From NCBI RefSeq assembly GCF_019392245.1, contig NZ_JAHXRL010000004.1, positions 62,001 to 126,000 on the forward strand: a stretch of DNA of 64,000 nucleotides, written 5' to 3'. Positions 9,703-18,689 of this stretch are shown in pieces. The position numbers were made by a program, and so were the translations under genes. This stretch comes from Sulfitobacter sp. CW3 (GTDB lineage: Bacteria; Pseudomonadota; Alphaproteobacteria; Rhodobacterales; Rhodobacteraceae). Under the pieces are notes generated by a model. It was not told the DNA's origin, ran no database searches, and was given only the letters and a program-made list of their open reading frames with translations. Positions within the stretch are counted from its first letter, which is position 1, and each line of letters starts with the position of its first letter.

Positions 9703-10527
9703 ATGTTCCAACCCAGACGCACGGCCCAAGGGCCATTTGCAGCTGCCCTGTCCATGGCAGAACTGGTGTATCATTCGGTTGTCCGGCAGGTGCGCAAGCA
9801 GCACAATAATGCGTTTGCCGCCATCGGGATCAACATCTTTCAGGCGGTCATGTTCGTTGGCGTCTTTTATGTGATGTTTACGGTCCTTGGGATGCGCGGT
9901 TCGGCCATCCGGGGCGATTTCGTCATCTACATCATGAGCGGCATTTTCCTTTATATGATGCACACCAAAACGGTGACAGCGGTGGTCGGGTCCGAAGGAC
10001 CGGCAAGCGCCATGATGCAACACGCGCCCATGACAACCATGATCGCGCTGGCAGCGTCGGCGTTGGGGTCGCTTTATGTTCAGATGCTTTCGCTGGTGAT
10101 GATCATGTCTGTTTATCACCTCGCGTTTAATCCGGTGGATATCTACGACTGGTCCGGCGTGTTTGGTATGATGATGGTTGCATGGTTTACCGGCGTGGCG
10201 GTGGGCATGGTTTTGCTGGCGATCAAACCCTGGGCCCCTTCGTTCACGACCATTTTTACGTCGCTTTACCAACGGGCCAACATGATCGCGTCAGGCAAGA
10301 TGTTTTTGGCAAATACATTGCCCACCTTTATGCTGACGATGTTTGACTGGAACCCGCTGTTTCATATCATTGATCAGGCGCGCGGATTTGCGTTTATCAA
10401 TTACAACCCGCGTTACAGTAACTGGGAATATGCCGTCTGGGTGGGTGTGGTTTTGATGGTTATCGGCCTGATGGGCGAATTTTATACACGCAAGCATGCC
10501 TCGGCCAGCTGGAACGCCCGCCGCTAG
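9703..10527 (+). CDS. ABC-2 type polysaccharide export permease (KpsM-like)
   Basis: This 274-residue inner-membrane protein has about six hydrophobic segments and the overall layout of ABC-2 permeases that export capsule, polysialic acid or O-antigen. The N-terminal amphipathic stretch (AELVYHSVVRQVRKQHNNAF) precedes the first membrane span, as in KpsM and Wzm. A GAGG 8 bases before the ATG supports the start. No KpsT-type ATPase gene is adjacent in the window: the next gene is convergent alkB, only 1 bp away. The ATPase must be encoded elsewhere. It is divergent from cysQ-kdsB. Confidence 0.82.
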   Translation: MFQPRRTAQGPFAAALSMAELVYHSVVRQVRKQHNNAFAAIGINIFQAVMFVGVFYVMFTVLGMRGSAIRGDFVIYIMSGIFLYMMHTKTVTAVVGSEGPASAMMQHAPMTTMIALAASALGSLYVQMLSLVMIMSVYHLAFNPVDIYDWSGVFGMMMVAWFTGVAVGMVLLAIKPWAPSFTTIFTSLYQRANMIASGKMFLANTLPTFMLTMFDWNPLFHIIDQARGFAFINYNPRYSNWEYAVWVGVVLMVIGLMGEFYTRKHASASWNARR

Positions 10528-10528
10528 G

Positions 10529-11131
10529 TTATTCCACCACCCGCAGTGTCAGGTTGATCCGGCCGCCCTTGGGCAAAAGCTTGGACGATCCTGCCCGGAT
10601 GCGATCAACACCGTGGTGGTTCAACCGCGCCTCGCCCCCCATCACAACAACATCCCCCGATTGCAGCCAAACGCTGTCGGTTTTGCCGCCGCGTTTTTGC
10701 CCGCCGATGCGAAACATCGCCTCGTCGCCCAGCGAAACCGACACGACAGGCCATCTGAAATCGGCCTCGTCGCGGTCTTGGTGCATGCCCATTTTGGCAT
10801 CAGCCGCATAGTAATTGATCAAGCAACATTCGGGCTGGCGGTCCAAACCCGTCAATTGGTCCCAAATCGCCAGTACGGTATCCGGGATCGCGGGCCAGAC
10901 CTGACCGTTTGGATGCGTCTCTGCATAGCGATACCCATCAGCATCCGTCATCCAGCCGTATTTACCGGCTGATGTCATCCGGACCGACATTTTTTGCCCA
11001 CCCGGCGTGACAGGACGAAAGAATGGGGCCGCTTTGACCACCTTGCGCACATCATCCAGCACAGCCCGCTGCGCATCGGGATCAAGCAACGCTTTGTGGA
11101 TTTCAAAGCCACGCAAACGCAAAACCGTCAT
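10529..11131 (-). CDS. alkB: Alpha-ketoglutarate-dependent DNA dealkylase
   Basis: AlkB oxidatively removes methyl groups from 1-methyladenine and 3-methylcytosine. The 200-residue protein has the Fe(II) ligands in MGMHQDRDEADF (the H-x-D pair) and LNHHGVDRI (distal His), the latter followed by the RAGSS stretch that supplies the 2-oxoglutarate arginine. CLINYYAADAKMGMHQD is a family hallmark. GGAGAGG is well placed before the ATG at 11131. It converges with the export permease gene and is divergent from dnaK. Confidence 0.93.
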   Translation of the reverse strand: MTVLRLRGFEIHKALLDPDAQRAVLDDVRKVVKAAPFFRPVTPGGQKMSVRMTSAGKYGWMTDADGYRYAETHPNGQVWPAIPDTVLAIWDQLTGLDRQPECCLINYYAADAKMGMHQDRDEADFRWPVVSVSLGDEAMFRIGGQKRGGKTDSVWLQSGDVVVMGGEARLNHHGVDRIRAGSSKLLPKGGRINLTLRVVE

Positions 11132-11200
11132 TTATTTGCCTCTCCTAGCCCGAATACGGAAAAATCCACGCAGATTCTCCTATTCCTTTCTCATGCAACG

Positions 11201-11229
11201 GTTGCAGGGTCCAGAACTGCTCCTTATAT
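11201..11229 (+). promoter_or_regulatory. Candidate heat-shock (RpoH-like) promoter of dnaK
   Basis: GTTGCA at 11201-11206 and CCTTATAT at 11222-11229 are separated by 15 bp. This resembles the alphaproteobacterial sigma-32 pattern (CTTG, then CCTATAT/CCCATnT), with a weaker -35. It lies about 110 bp upstream of the dnaK start, in the only non-coding space before the gene. The match is partial and no other stronger site was seen. Confidence 0.4.
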
Positions 11230-11341
11230 ACCCATCGAACCGCTGACGGCATCCGGCCTTTAGCGTACAAAGATCGGGGCGCGGGCGCCACAATGGGCCC
11301 TAGTCTCGTGTCATCGCCTTAACTCAATGAGGGATCAAATC

Positions 11342-13249
11342 ATGGCCAAAGTAATTGGTATCGACCTAGGAACCACCAACAGCTGTATCGCCATTATGGA
11401 CGGCAGCCAGCCTCGCGTTATTGAAAACGCAGAAGGTGCACGTACAACACCATCCATCGTCGCCTTTACCGACGATGAACGTCTGGTCGGCCAGCCTGCC
11501 AAACGGCAAGCGGTCACAAACCCAGAAAACACAATTTTCGGCGTTAAGCGCCTGATCGGTCGTCGCAATGATGACCCTGATCTGGCCAAGGACAAAAAGA
11601 ACCTGCCGTTCAACGTCATCGACGGCGGCAACGGCGACGCATGGGTCGAAGCCAAGGGCGAGAAATACTCTCCTTCGCAAATCTCTGCGTTCATCCTTGG
11701 TAAGATGAAAGAAACAGCAGAATCGTATCTGGGCGAAGAAGTTAACCAAGCGGTTATCACTGTGCCTGCATACTTTAACGACGCCCAGCGTCAGGCCACC
11801 AAAGACGCGGGCAAGATTGCCGGCCTCGAAGTGCTGCGGATCATCAACGAACCGACAGCGGCGGCCCTGGCTTACGGTCTGGACAAAAAAGAAACACAAA
11901 CAATCGCGGTCTATGACCTTGGTGGTGGTACATTCGACGTAACCATCCTGGAAATCGACGACGGTCTGTTCGAAGTTAAATCCACCAACGGGGACACGTT
12001 CCTGGGCGGTGAAGACTTTGACATGCGCATCGTGAACTACCTTGCGGATGAATTCAAAAAGTCCAACGGCGTTGACCTGACCAAAGACAAGATGGCGCTT
12101 CAGCGCCTGAAAGAAGCGGCAGAAAAAGCCAAGATCGAACTGTCCAGCGCAAGCCAGACAGAGATCAACCAACCGTTCATTTCGATGGGCAAAGACGGTT
12201 CGCCGTTGCACATGGTTATGAAACTGACCCGCTCCAAGCTGGAACAGTTGGTTGGCGACCTGATCAAAGCATCGATGAAGCCATGTGCCGCCGCGTTGAA
12301 AGACGCTGGTATCTCGGCCTCTGAGATCGACGAAGTCGTTCTGGTTGGTGGTATGACCCGCATGCCGCGCGTCATCGAAGAAGTGACCAAATTCTTTGGC
12401 AAAGAGCCGCACAAGGGTGTGAACCCTGACGAGGTTGTTGCCATGGGTGCGGCCATTCAGGCCGGTGTTCTGCAAGGCGACGTGAAAGACGTTGTTCTGC
12501 TTGACGTGACACCGCTGTCGCTGGGTATCGAAACATTGGGCGGCGTATTCACCCGTCTGATCGATCGTAACACCACGATCCCGACCAAAAAGTCTCAGGT
12601 CTTCTCGACCGCCGAAGACAACCAGAATGCTGTGACCATCCGCGTGTTCCAAGGCGAACGCGAAATGGCTGCGGACAACAAGATCCTTGGTGCCTTTAAC
12701 CTGGAAAACATCCCGCCAGCACCACGCGGTATGCCCCAGATCGAAGTGACCTTTGACATTGATGCGAACGGTATCGTTGCTGTTGGCGCGCTGGATAAGG
12801 GCACAGGCAAAGAGCAAAAGATCACGATCCAGGCTTCTGGTGGTTTGTCCGACGCGGATATCGAACAGATGGTGAAAGACGCCGAAGACAACGCCGATGC
12901 AGACAAAGAACGTCGCGCGCTGATCGAAGCGAAAAACCAAGCGGAATCGCTGATCCACTCGACCGAAAAGTCGCTGGAAGAGCATGCTGACAAGGTTGAC
13001 CCAACCACCGTCGAAGCAATCGAACTGGCCATCGCGGCCCTGAACGATGAGCTGGAAACCGACAACGTCGATAAGATCAAGTCGGGCATTCAGAACGTAT
13101 CGGAAGCTGCGATGAAACTGGGCGAAGCCATCTATAAGGCCGCGCAGGACAGCAACGAAGACGTGGCCGAGGCGGCAGACCAGCCCCACGGCGATGACGA
13201 CATCGTTGATGCCGACTTCGAAGATCTGGACGACAACAAGCGCACGTAA
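11342..13249 (+). CDS. dnaK: Molecular chaperone DnaK (Hsp70)
   Basis: DnaK is the ATP-dependent Hsp70 chaperone that binds exposed hydrophobic peptides with DnaJ and GrpE. I start it at the ATG at 11342 ([15 protein letters not shown]), giving 635 residues. An in-frame codon 15 bp upstream extends the ORF but lacks support. The nucleotide-binding domain motifs are [22 protein letters not shown] and [11 protein letters not shown]. The C-terminus ends in the acidic [10 protein letters not shown] tail seen in bacterial DnaK. dnaJ follows 77 bp downstream after a GC-rich hairpin. Confidence 0.98.
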   Translation: MAKVIGIDLGTTNSCIAIMDGSQPRVIENAEGARTTPSIVAFTDDERLVGQPAKRQAVTNPENTIFGVKRLIGRRNDDPDLAKDKKNLPFNVIDGGNGDAWVEAKGEKYSPSQISAFILGKMKETAESYLGEEVNQAVITVPAYFNDAQRQATKDAGKIAGLEVLRIINEPTAAALAYGLDKKETQTIAVYDLGGGTFDVTILEIDDGLFEVKSTNGDTFLGGEDFDMRIVNYLADEFKKSNGVDLTKDKMALQRLKEAAEKAKIELSSASQTEINQPFISMGKDGSPLHMVMKLTRSKLEQLVGDLIKASMKPCAAALKDAGISASEIDEVVLVGGMTRMPRVIEEVTKFFGKEPHKGVNPDEVVAMGAAIQAGVLQGDVKDVVLLDVTPLSLGIETLGGVFTRLIDRNTTIPTKKSQVFSTAEDNQNAVTIRVFQGEREMAADNKILGAFNLENIPPAPRGMPQIEVTFDIDANGIVAVGALDKGTGKEQKITIQASGGLSDADIEQMVKDAEDNADADKERRALIEAKNQAESLIHSTEKSLEEHADKVDPTTVEAIELAIAALNDELETDNVDKIKSGIQNVSEAAMKLGEAIYKAAQDSNEDVAEAADQPHGDDDIVDADFEDLDDNKRT

Positions 13250-13272
13250 GTGTGCCATTGAAACCACTGATG

Positions 13273-13299
13273 GGGCCGGTCCGATTGCTGGGCCGGCCC
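13273..13299 (+). other. GC-rich hairpin between dnaK and dnaJ
   Basis: GGGCCGG at 13273-13279 pairs with CCGGCCC at 13293-13299 around a 13-nt loop. It is not followed by a T-run. It could be a partial terminator or an mRNA-processing stem that sets the dnaK:dnaJ ratio, as known in other bacteria. Confidence 0.5.
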
Positions 13300-13326
13300 G
13301 TCACGTTTCAGCGTAGGAGCTAATTC

Positions 13327-14478
13327 ATGGCCAAACGTGATTATTACGAGATACTTGGCGTTGCCAAAGGCGCATCTGCCGACGAGATCAAAAAAGGCTA
13401 TCGTACCAAAGCCAAGGAATTGCACCCTGATCGCAATGCTGACAATCCCAAAGCCGAGGCACAGTTCAAAGAAGCGAACGAAGCCTATGAGGTTCTAAAG
13501 AACGCCGAGAAAAAAGCGGCCTATGACCGCTATGGTCACGCCGCTTTCGAAGGTGGCATGGGCGGCGGCCAGCGGCCCGGTGGTTATGGCGGCGGTCAGG
13601 GCGATTTCTCGTCTGCCTTTTCAGACGTGTTCGACGATCTTTTCGGTGACTTTATGGGTCAACGCGGTGGCGGGGGCGGTGGACGCCGTGCCGCGCGCGG
13701 TGCTGACCTGCGCTATAACCTTGGCATCACCCTCGAGGAAGCATTCAAGGGAATGCAAAAATCGATCAGCGTACCCACATCAATTGCATGTGATTCCTGT
13801 AAAGGATCGGGTGCAGAAGGCGGCGCAGAACCCACAACCTGCCCCACCTGTTCGGGTATGGGTAAGGTACGGGCGCAGCAGGGTTTCTTTACGGTTGAAC
13901 GGACATGCCCGACCTGTTCCGGCATGGGTCAGATCGTCAAAAACCCATGCAAATCCTGCCGGGGTGCGGGCCGCGTTGAAAAAGAACGTGCGCTGTCTGT
14001 AAACATTCCCGCGGGTGTCGAAACTGGTACACGCATTCGTCTTGCTGGCGAAGGCGAGGCCGGCTTGCGCGGCGGTCCTTCCGGCGATCTGTACATCTTT
14101 ATCGAAGTGCAGGATCACAAGCTGTTTGAACGTGACGGCCCCAACCTGTTCTGCCGCGTGCCCGTCTCGATGAGCACGGCAGCCTTGGGTGGCAGCATCG
14201 AAGTGCCCACCATCGATGGTGGTCGCGGGCGTGTGCAAATCCCGGCAGGCAGCCAATCGGGCCGTCAAATGCGGTTGCGCAGCAAGGGCATGCCGCCCCT
14301 GCGCGGCGGTGGCGCAGGCGATATGATTATCGAACTGGCCGTCGAAACACCCGTGAACCTGACCGGCCGCCAAAAGGAACTGCTGCAAGAGTTCGAAAAG
14401 GAATCCGAGAACAACAACCCGGAATCCAGCAGCTTCTTTTCGTCGGTTAAATCCTTTTGGGATACGATGAAGGGCTAA
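13327..14478 (+). CDS. dnaJ: Co-chaperone DnaJ (Hsp40)
   Basis: DnaJ delivers substrates to DnaK and stimulates its ATPase. The 383-residue type I protein has a J domain with HPD at residues 33-35, a long Gly-rich linker (about 75-125), and four zinc-binding C-x2-C-x-G-x-G repeats ([16 protein letters not shown] twice, CKSCRGAG). A C-terminal substrate-binding domain completes it. AGGAGC stands 6 bases before the ATG. It forms an operon with dnaK. Confidence 0.98.
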   Translation: MAKRDYYEILGVAKGASADEIKKGYRTKAKELHPDRNADNPKAEAQFKEANEAYEVLKNAEKKAAYDRYGHAAFEGGMGGGQRPGGYGGGQGDFSSAFSDVFDDLFGDFMGQRGGGGGGRRAARGADLRYNLGITLEEAFKGMQKSISVPTSIACDSCKGSGAEGGAEPTTCPTCSGMGKVRAQQGFFTVERTCPTCSGMGQIVKNPCKSCRGAGRVEKERALSVNIPAGVETGTRIRLAGEGEAGLRGGPSGDLYIFIEVQDHKLFERDGPNLFCRVPVSMSTAALGGSIEVPTIDGGRGRVQIPAGSQSGRQMRLRSKGMPPLRGGGAGDMIIELAVETPVNLTGRQKELLQEFEKESENNNPESSSFFSSVKSFWDTMKG

Positions 14479-14483
14479 CAACA

Positions 14484-14505
14484 AGGTGGGGCGCTTGCCC
14501 CACCT
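14484..14505 (+). terminator. Terminator-like hairpin after dnaJ
   Basis: AGGTGGGGC (14484-14492) pairs perfectly with GCCCCACCT (14497-14505) around a 4-nt loop, 5 bp after the dnaJ stop. There is no T-run after it, so termination may be partial. Confidence 0.6.
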
Positions 14506-14575
14506 GACCCTCCCGCGCGCTGTGATACAGCGCAAATTAACGCAATCCTAACCACCCTTGCGAAATGGTGCTGGT

Positions 14576-15337
14576 ATGCGGAAAAATATACCCTCGTTTG
14601 CTGACCCTGTGTTCCCGTTTCTACGGGACGAGGCCGTGCAAACAACGCCCGTTTCGGGCAAGCAGCCCTCCTATATTGCCAATCATCGCCAACGGTTGCG
14701 GGCGCGTTTCATGCAAGGCGGGGCGGATCCGCTGCCGGATTATGAACTGCTGGAACTGGTCTTGTTTCGCGCCATCCCACGGCGCGACGTCAAACCGCTT
14801 GCCAATGCGCTGATGAACCGCTTTGGCGATTTTAACCGTGTCATCACCGCCCCCGAGGCACGTTTGCGCGACATTCCGGGGATTGGGGATGCCGTGATTG
14901 TAGAGCTCAAGATACTCGAGGCAGCGGCCCACCGCATGGCCCGATCAAAAATCATGCAGCAACATGTTGTTTCCAGCTGGGATGCTCTTTTGGATTATTG
15001 CCACACGGTGATGGCCCATCGCGAGACCGAGCAATTCCGCGTGCTATATCTGGATCGCAAGAACGTCATTATAGCCGACGAAGAACAGGCCAAAGGGACG
15101 GTTGACCATGTCCCCGTATACCCCCGCGAGGTTGCAAAGCGGGCGCTTGAGCTGAATGCCAGCGCCTTGATTTTGGTGCATAATCATCCGTCAGGCGACC
15201 CGACCCCGTCACAAGCGGACATCGATATGACCGGGCAGGTTTTGGCAGCATGTGAGGCCCTCGGAATGACCCTGCACGACCACCTAATAATCGGCAAATC
15301 AACCGAGCTTAGCTTTCGGGCCGAAGGGTATCTATAA
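14576..15337 (+). CDS. radC: RadC-family JAMM/MPN protein
   Basis: The 253-residue protein is typical of the RadC/YicR family. A helix-hairpin-helix segment (ARLRDIPGIGDAVIVELKILEAA) precedes a C-terminal JAMM domain whose metal ligands are in ILVHNHPSGDPTPSQADID (H-x-H and a downstream D). Despite the name, a role in DNA repair is not established and the biochemical function is unclear. The ATG at 14576 is the likely start. A TTG 18 bases upstream is in frame but has no better ribosome site. Confidence 0.9.
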   Translation: MRKNIPSFADPVFPFLRDEAVQTTPVSGKQPSYIANHRQRLRARFMQGGADPLPDYELLELVLFRAIPRRDVKPLANALMNRFGDFNRVITAPEARLRDIPGIGDAVIVELKILEAAAHRMARSKIMQQHVVSSWDALLDYCHTVMAHRETEQFRVLYLDRKNVIIADEEQAKGTVDHVPVYPREVAKRALELNASALILVHNHPSGDPTPSQADIDMTGQVLAACEALGMTLHDHLIIGKSTELSFRAEGYL

Positions 15338-15382
15338 ACCGCGACTGGTCTGTTCAGAAATGCAGAATTTACGGCATCCGCT

Positions 15383-15991
15383 ATGCCCGATATGACCGAT
15401 AGTATGATTGATATGCCAGTTCCGGACGAATTATCCCTATCGCAACGCAGCGGCCTGCCTGATGCGCTTCGCAGCCTGATCGAGGCGTACCCGCGTGCCG
15501 GATGGGTGCAAAACCCCAATTATTCACAGCTGATCGCGTTCTGGCTGGACCGGCACCTGATGTTCCGCCGGCTGCTGGATCAATTGGACAGTGATGCAAA
15601 ATCGGCGCTAGACGGGCTTGAAGCGCCCGAGCAATACAAGCGTAAACTGCATCGGTTTGGCGGGATGCTGATCAACCAGCTGCACGGGCATCACCAAATC
15701 GAAGACGCCCAGTATTTCCCCGTGATGGCAAAGCTCGAGAAAAGCGCCGAGAGGGGCTTTGATATTCTGGATGCGGACCATCACAGCCTTGATGGCATCC
15801 TGTCAAATCTGGCAAACAGCGCCAATACCGTCTTGCAACATGACGGCGCAGCGGGCGGGTTTATCGATGCGACGGCGACCCTGAAGGGACAGCTTGATGC
15901 CTTTCGTCCGATGTTGAACCGTCACCTTACCGACGAGGAAGAATTAGTTGTGCCGGTGTTATTGAAATACGACCCGCCGCAGTTTCGCTAA
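15383..15991 (+). CDS. Hemerythrin HHE domain-containing protein
   Basis: This 202-residue helical protein has four His-rich helices: IAFWLDRHLMFRRLL, QLHGHHQIEDAQYFP, LDADHHSLDGIL and LNRHLTDEEELVVPV. The His and acidic residues match the di-iron site pattern of hemerythrin-like HHE domains. Such domains bind oxygen, NO or iron. The substrate here is unknown. It is convergent with and overlaps by 4 bp the gene at 15988-17550. The start could be ATG 15383 or one of two further ATGs within 15 codons. Confidence 0.8.
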   Translation: MPDMTDSMIDMPVPDELSLSQRSGLPDALRSLIEAYPRAGWVQNPNYSQLIAFWLDRHLMFRRLLDQLDSDAKSALDGLEAPEQYKRKLHRFGGMLINQLHGHHQIEDAQYFPVMAKLEKSAERGFDILDADHHSLDGILSNLANSANTVLQHDGAAGGFIDATATLKGQLDAFRPMLNRHLTDEEELVVPVLLKYDPPQFR

Positions 15992-17550
15992 CGCACCCAT
16001 ACTTCGACGCGCCGATTTGCCTGACGCCCCCAAGAGCTGTCATCGCAGGCCATTGGCATCGCTTCACCAAAGGCATCTACATCCAGTGTCACGCGGTCCA
16101 GATTGACGGTCACCGCGGCGGTTGTCACGGCCCGGCGCACAGCCTCGGCGCGGCGCAGGGCAATTTCACGGTTCGCACGCGCAGCGCCTTCGCCATCGCT
16201 GAACCCCACAAACAACAAACGACGCGCATCATATTGACCAAGCTCCAGCGCGCGCGCCAGTTGCTGCACGTTGGATCGTGATTGTGCGTCCAGCCGAACC
16301 GACCCGGCCTCAAAACGGAACGTCGTGGACAGGCGCGCCATCGGGGTCAATGTCGCGGTCATACGTTGCAGTTCTTCCAAGGTGGTTTCCGGCCCTGCCA
16401 CGCTGATTGCATTGGCAAAACGATTACCCTGAGCGTCGATCGGGATTTCTTCGGGGGTTTGATCCACAAATCCCGCACGGCGGATCACGATCTGTGCCGT
16501 GGGGCTGCGGGTAAAGGACAGGAAATCCCGTGCCAGCTGCGGTAAACGCCGTGCTGGGAAGTATAAAAACATCGGCGCGGTCAGGGGATAATCTTCGGTT
16601 TTAATGGTCCTGCGGGACACATCCAGCGCAAAACCACAGCCACCTGTGAGCGTCAGAACATCAGTTTTACGCCGCTCGGCATAGCTTGTGATCCCCAAGG
16701 CAAAAGTATCGCCCGCCACGGTGTTCGCAAGATCCTCGGGCAAGGCATGGCGGGTAATATCCGCCGAAAGCACAAGACCAGCGGGGTGCAAAACCTGATC
16801 CGTAATCGCCTGTGCCAAGCCACTGCTGTCGCTGGGCAAATGCAGATCAATAGGCGCATCGGGGCCTCCGATGGCTTGCCAGTTTGTAATTTCGCCCGCA
16901 AAAATCCGGGCCAATACCGCCGGAGAAATCGATTTCACCGGATTGGACGGCGACACGACGGGTACGACCGCATCAAGGGCCAGCACACGACTGCGGTTCA
17001 GGCCTGTCATATCGCCAAACCCCGCCTCGCGGGCACGTTGCCGTTCATGCGGGCGCATTTCACGCAACGACATCACAATATCGGCTTCATCTGCCAATAA
17101 ATCTGCAAACCCTTCGTCCGTGTTACTGGCGTGAAACATGAACCGCCCGACGGTCTCGTTGGTTTTTTCGTCTTCCAATTGATAGGTAAAACGGCTGTCT
17201 TCGCCGTCATGACGCGAAGCGCGGTATCCGCTGCGTTTTGCAAAGGCGTCAATCAGCGCCGGCATCAACACCTGCCCCATCGTCGCAGATCCAGACAGTT
17301 GCAGTTCAGCGACATAGTTCTCAAGGTTTGGGCACCCTGGCCCCGCGCATTGAACACCTGAGCCATCTACGGTCAGTTCGCCATATTCAGTTTGGATCCG
17401 GTAGAATTCGCCATCAAAGCCAAGCAGCGTACCGCTAAGTTCAATTTTGCCATCACGTGAGGTGAGCGCCACATCTTGCGCGGCCACCTGTACTGCACCG
17501 CCAAATAGGAAAAGTGCGGCGAAAACCGCCGCACGTAAAGAAGTGAGCAT
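15988..17550 (-). CDS. Exported phosphate-binding-like/OmpA fusion protein
   Basis: This 520-residue protein starts with a signal peptide (LRAAVFAALFLFGGAVQVAA, cleavage near AQDVA). A PstS-like periplasmic binding domain follows from roughly residue 65 to 360 (GSATMGQVLMPALIDAFAKR and SDSSGLAQAITDQVL stretches). The C-terminal OmpA-like peptidoglycan-binding domain starts near 400 (LLFVGFSDGEGAARANREIA, then RRVEVWVR at the end). In roseobacters such fusions are, as I recall, annotated only as phosphate ABC substrate-binding/OmpA family. It would tether a ligand-binding domain to the cell wall. GAGGTCAC before the ATG supports the start. It lies 16 bp downstream of 17567-18574 in the same operon. 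Confidence 0.85.
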   Translation of the reverse strand: MLTSLRAAVFAALFLFGGAVQVAAQDVALTSRDGKIELSGTLLGFDGEFYRIQTEYGELTVDGSGVQCAGPGCPNLENYVAELQLSGSATMGQVLMPALIDAFAKRSGYRASRHDGEDSRFTYQLEDEKTNETVGRFMFHASNTDEGFADLLADEADIVMSLREMRPHERQRAREAGFGDMTGLNRSRVLALDAVVPVVSPSNPVKSISPAVLARIFAGEITNWQAIGGPDAPIDLHLPSDSSGLAQAITDQVLHPAGLVLSADITRHALPEDLANTVAGDTFALGITSYAERRKTDVLTLTGGCGFALDVSRRTIKTEDYPLTAPMFLYFPARRLPQLARDFLSFTRSPTAQIVIRRAGFVDQTPEEIPIDAQGNRFANAISVAGPETTLEELQRMTATLTPMARLSTTFRFEAGSVRLDAQSRSNVQQLARALELGQYDARRLLFVGFSDGEGAARANREIALRRAEAVRRAVTTAAVTVNLDRVTLDVDAFGEAMPMACDDSSWGRQANRRVEVWVR

Positions 17551-17566
17551 GTGACCTCAGCTTTGT

Positions 17567-18574
17567 TTAGTTGCTGGCAACTTTCAGGTCTTCGAACAGA
17601 TTATTCAACACCAGAAAGCTGCCTAATGCGTCACAATCCGGGACAGCCAAGGTTAAATCGCGTGTTCGGATGCTATCGTTCGAATTCAGCTCCAGCGTCT
17701 GGGCTTCGATTTCTTGCCCGCAATTGGCGTTCGTTACCTCGGCCTCAACGGTCAGCACGACGATGCCATCGTGACCTTCGCTGTCGACAGGAAATGTATA
17801 CACCTCGGCCAACATCGGCGCAGTAGCGTTGATGTCACCGTTCAGCGTGACAAAGCCACCTGCGCCAGTGATTGCAGACGCCATATCACGTGGATTACCG
17901 GACCAGACATGCCCAGCGTCATCATAGCCAGCGCCAAACTCGAACGCGTGCATTTGGAAACCAGCCGCCTCTTTCCATTGCAGAACCATCCGGTCAAAAT
18001 CTGCTAGGTCTTCGACCTTGGCCTGTGCAACGGCCCCATCCCCATTACCAAAAGCGAAGACGAAAACCGCCGTTTCGCTAAGCGCGGGAACATTGATGTT
18101 CAGGCTGCCAGTAGGCGATGTCGTCTGCGTGAAGATCATGCCGCTGTGGTGGATGGTGATCCGTTCGTTGGGTAGGCAAGCCGCATCAAGCGTAAGGTTT
18201 ACCATCGCAGCGGCCATGGGGCGCGCATCGGCAATTATTTCACATGCAGCGGGGGCGGGTTGTGGTGTTAGTTCGACCGCAGGATCCTCTGTCCCGGATA
18301 CCGCAGCCAATGTTACTTGGGTGTCTGAGCTGGGTGCCACACCGTCAATCTGATCCGTTTGGACATCAAAAGTAGCCGATGTCAGTTCGATGTCCTGTAC
18401 TTCGAGGATCGACGTTTCAGCATCCAATGATTGGAGTGAGCTTTCACGGGCTTCCACCGCTGACGCCGCCCCATACCGTTCATTGGCAGCGTCAGAGTTT
18501 TGCATGATAAAACCTATGCCCAAGGCACAGCCAAAGGTGCCTGCAGCGGTAAGGATTTCTTTCGTACGTGCCAT
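17567..18574 (-). CDS. Unrecognised exported or membrane-anchored protein
   Basis: I do not recognise the family with certainty. The 335-residue protein begins MARTKEILTAAGTFGCALGI, a hydrophobic anchor or uncleaved signal without a lipobox. An acidic, low-complexity region (about 25-105) follows, then a beta-rich globular part from about 110 with four Cys (ACEI, AACLPNE, NANCGQE, VPDCDALG) that could form two disulfides. It is therefore likely periplasmic. It is co-transcribed with the PBP/OmpA fusion and sits between that gene and the tyrosine kinase gene. GTGAGG precedes the ATG at 18574. A 17-bp palindrome lies just upstream. Confidence 0.6.
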   Translation of the reverse strand: MARTKEILTAAGTFGCALGIGFIMQNSDAANERYGAASAVEARESSLQSLDAETSILEVQDIELTSATFDVQTDQIDGVAPSSDTQVTLAAVSGTEDPAVELTPQPAPAACEIIADARPMAAAMVNLTLDAACLPNERITIHHSGMIFTQTTSPTGSLNINVPALSETAVFVFAFGNGDGAVAQAKVEDLADFDRMVLQWKEAAGFQMHAFEFGAGYDDAGHVWSGNPRDMASAITGAGGFVTLNGDINATAPMLAEVYTFPVDSEGHDGIVVLTVEAEVTNANCGQEIEAQTLELNSNDSIRTRDLTLAVPDCDALGSFLVLNNLFEDLKVASN

Positions 18575-18587
18575 GTTCAAGACCTCA

Positions 18588-18604
18588 CTGGGAATGATTC
18601 CCAG
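18588..18604. promoter_or_regulatory. 17-bp palindrome, candidate operator
   Basis: CTGGGAATGATTCCCAG is a perfect 8-bp inverted repeat around one central base, 14 bp upstream of the ATG at 18574. Its position in the 5' leader or promoter suggests a protein-binding site or a short mRNA stem in front of the ribosome site. No second copy was noticed in the window. Confidence 0.5.
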
Positions 18605-18689
18605 CTAAATATTGTACATAACCGCGTCGAACCTAAGGCGGGGCAAAGGTATGAATCTGTCTTTTTCTGGGCAGATCCACCGTGGAGGG

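Noticed and set aside
11366..13267. 633-codon open frame opposite dnaK
   Set aside because: It is the antisense of a highly expressed gene with strong codon bias, which keeps the opposite frame open. The translation has no recognisable domain and no ribosome site.
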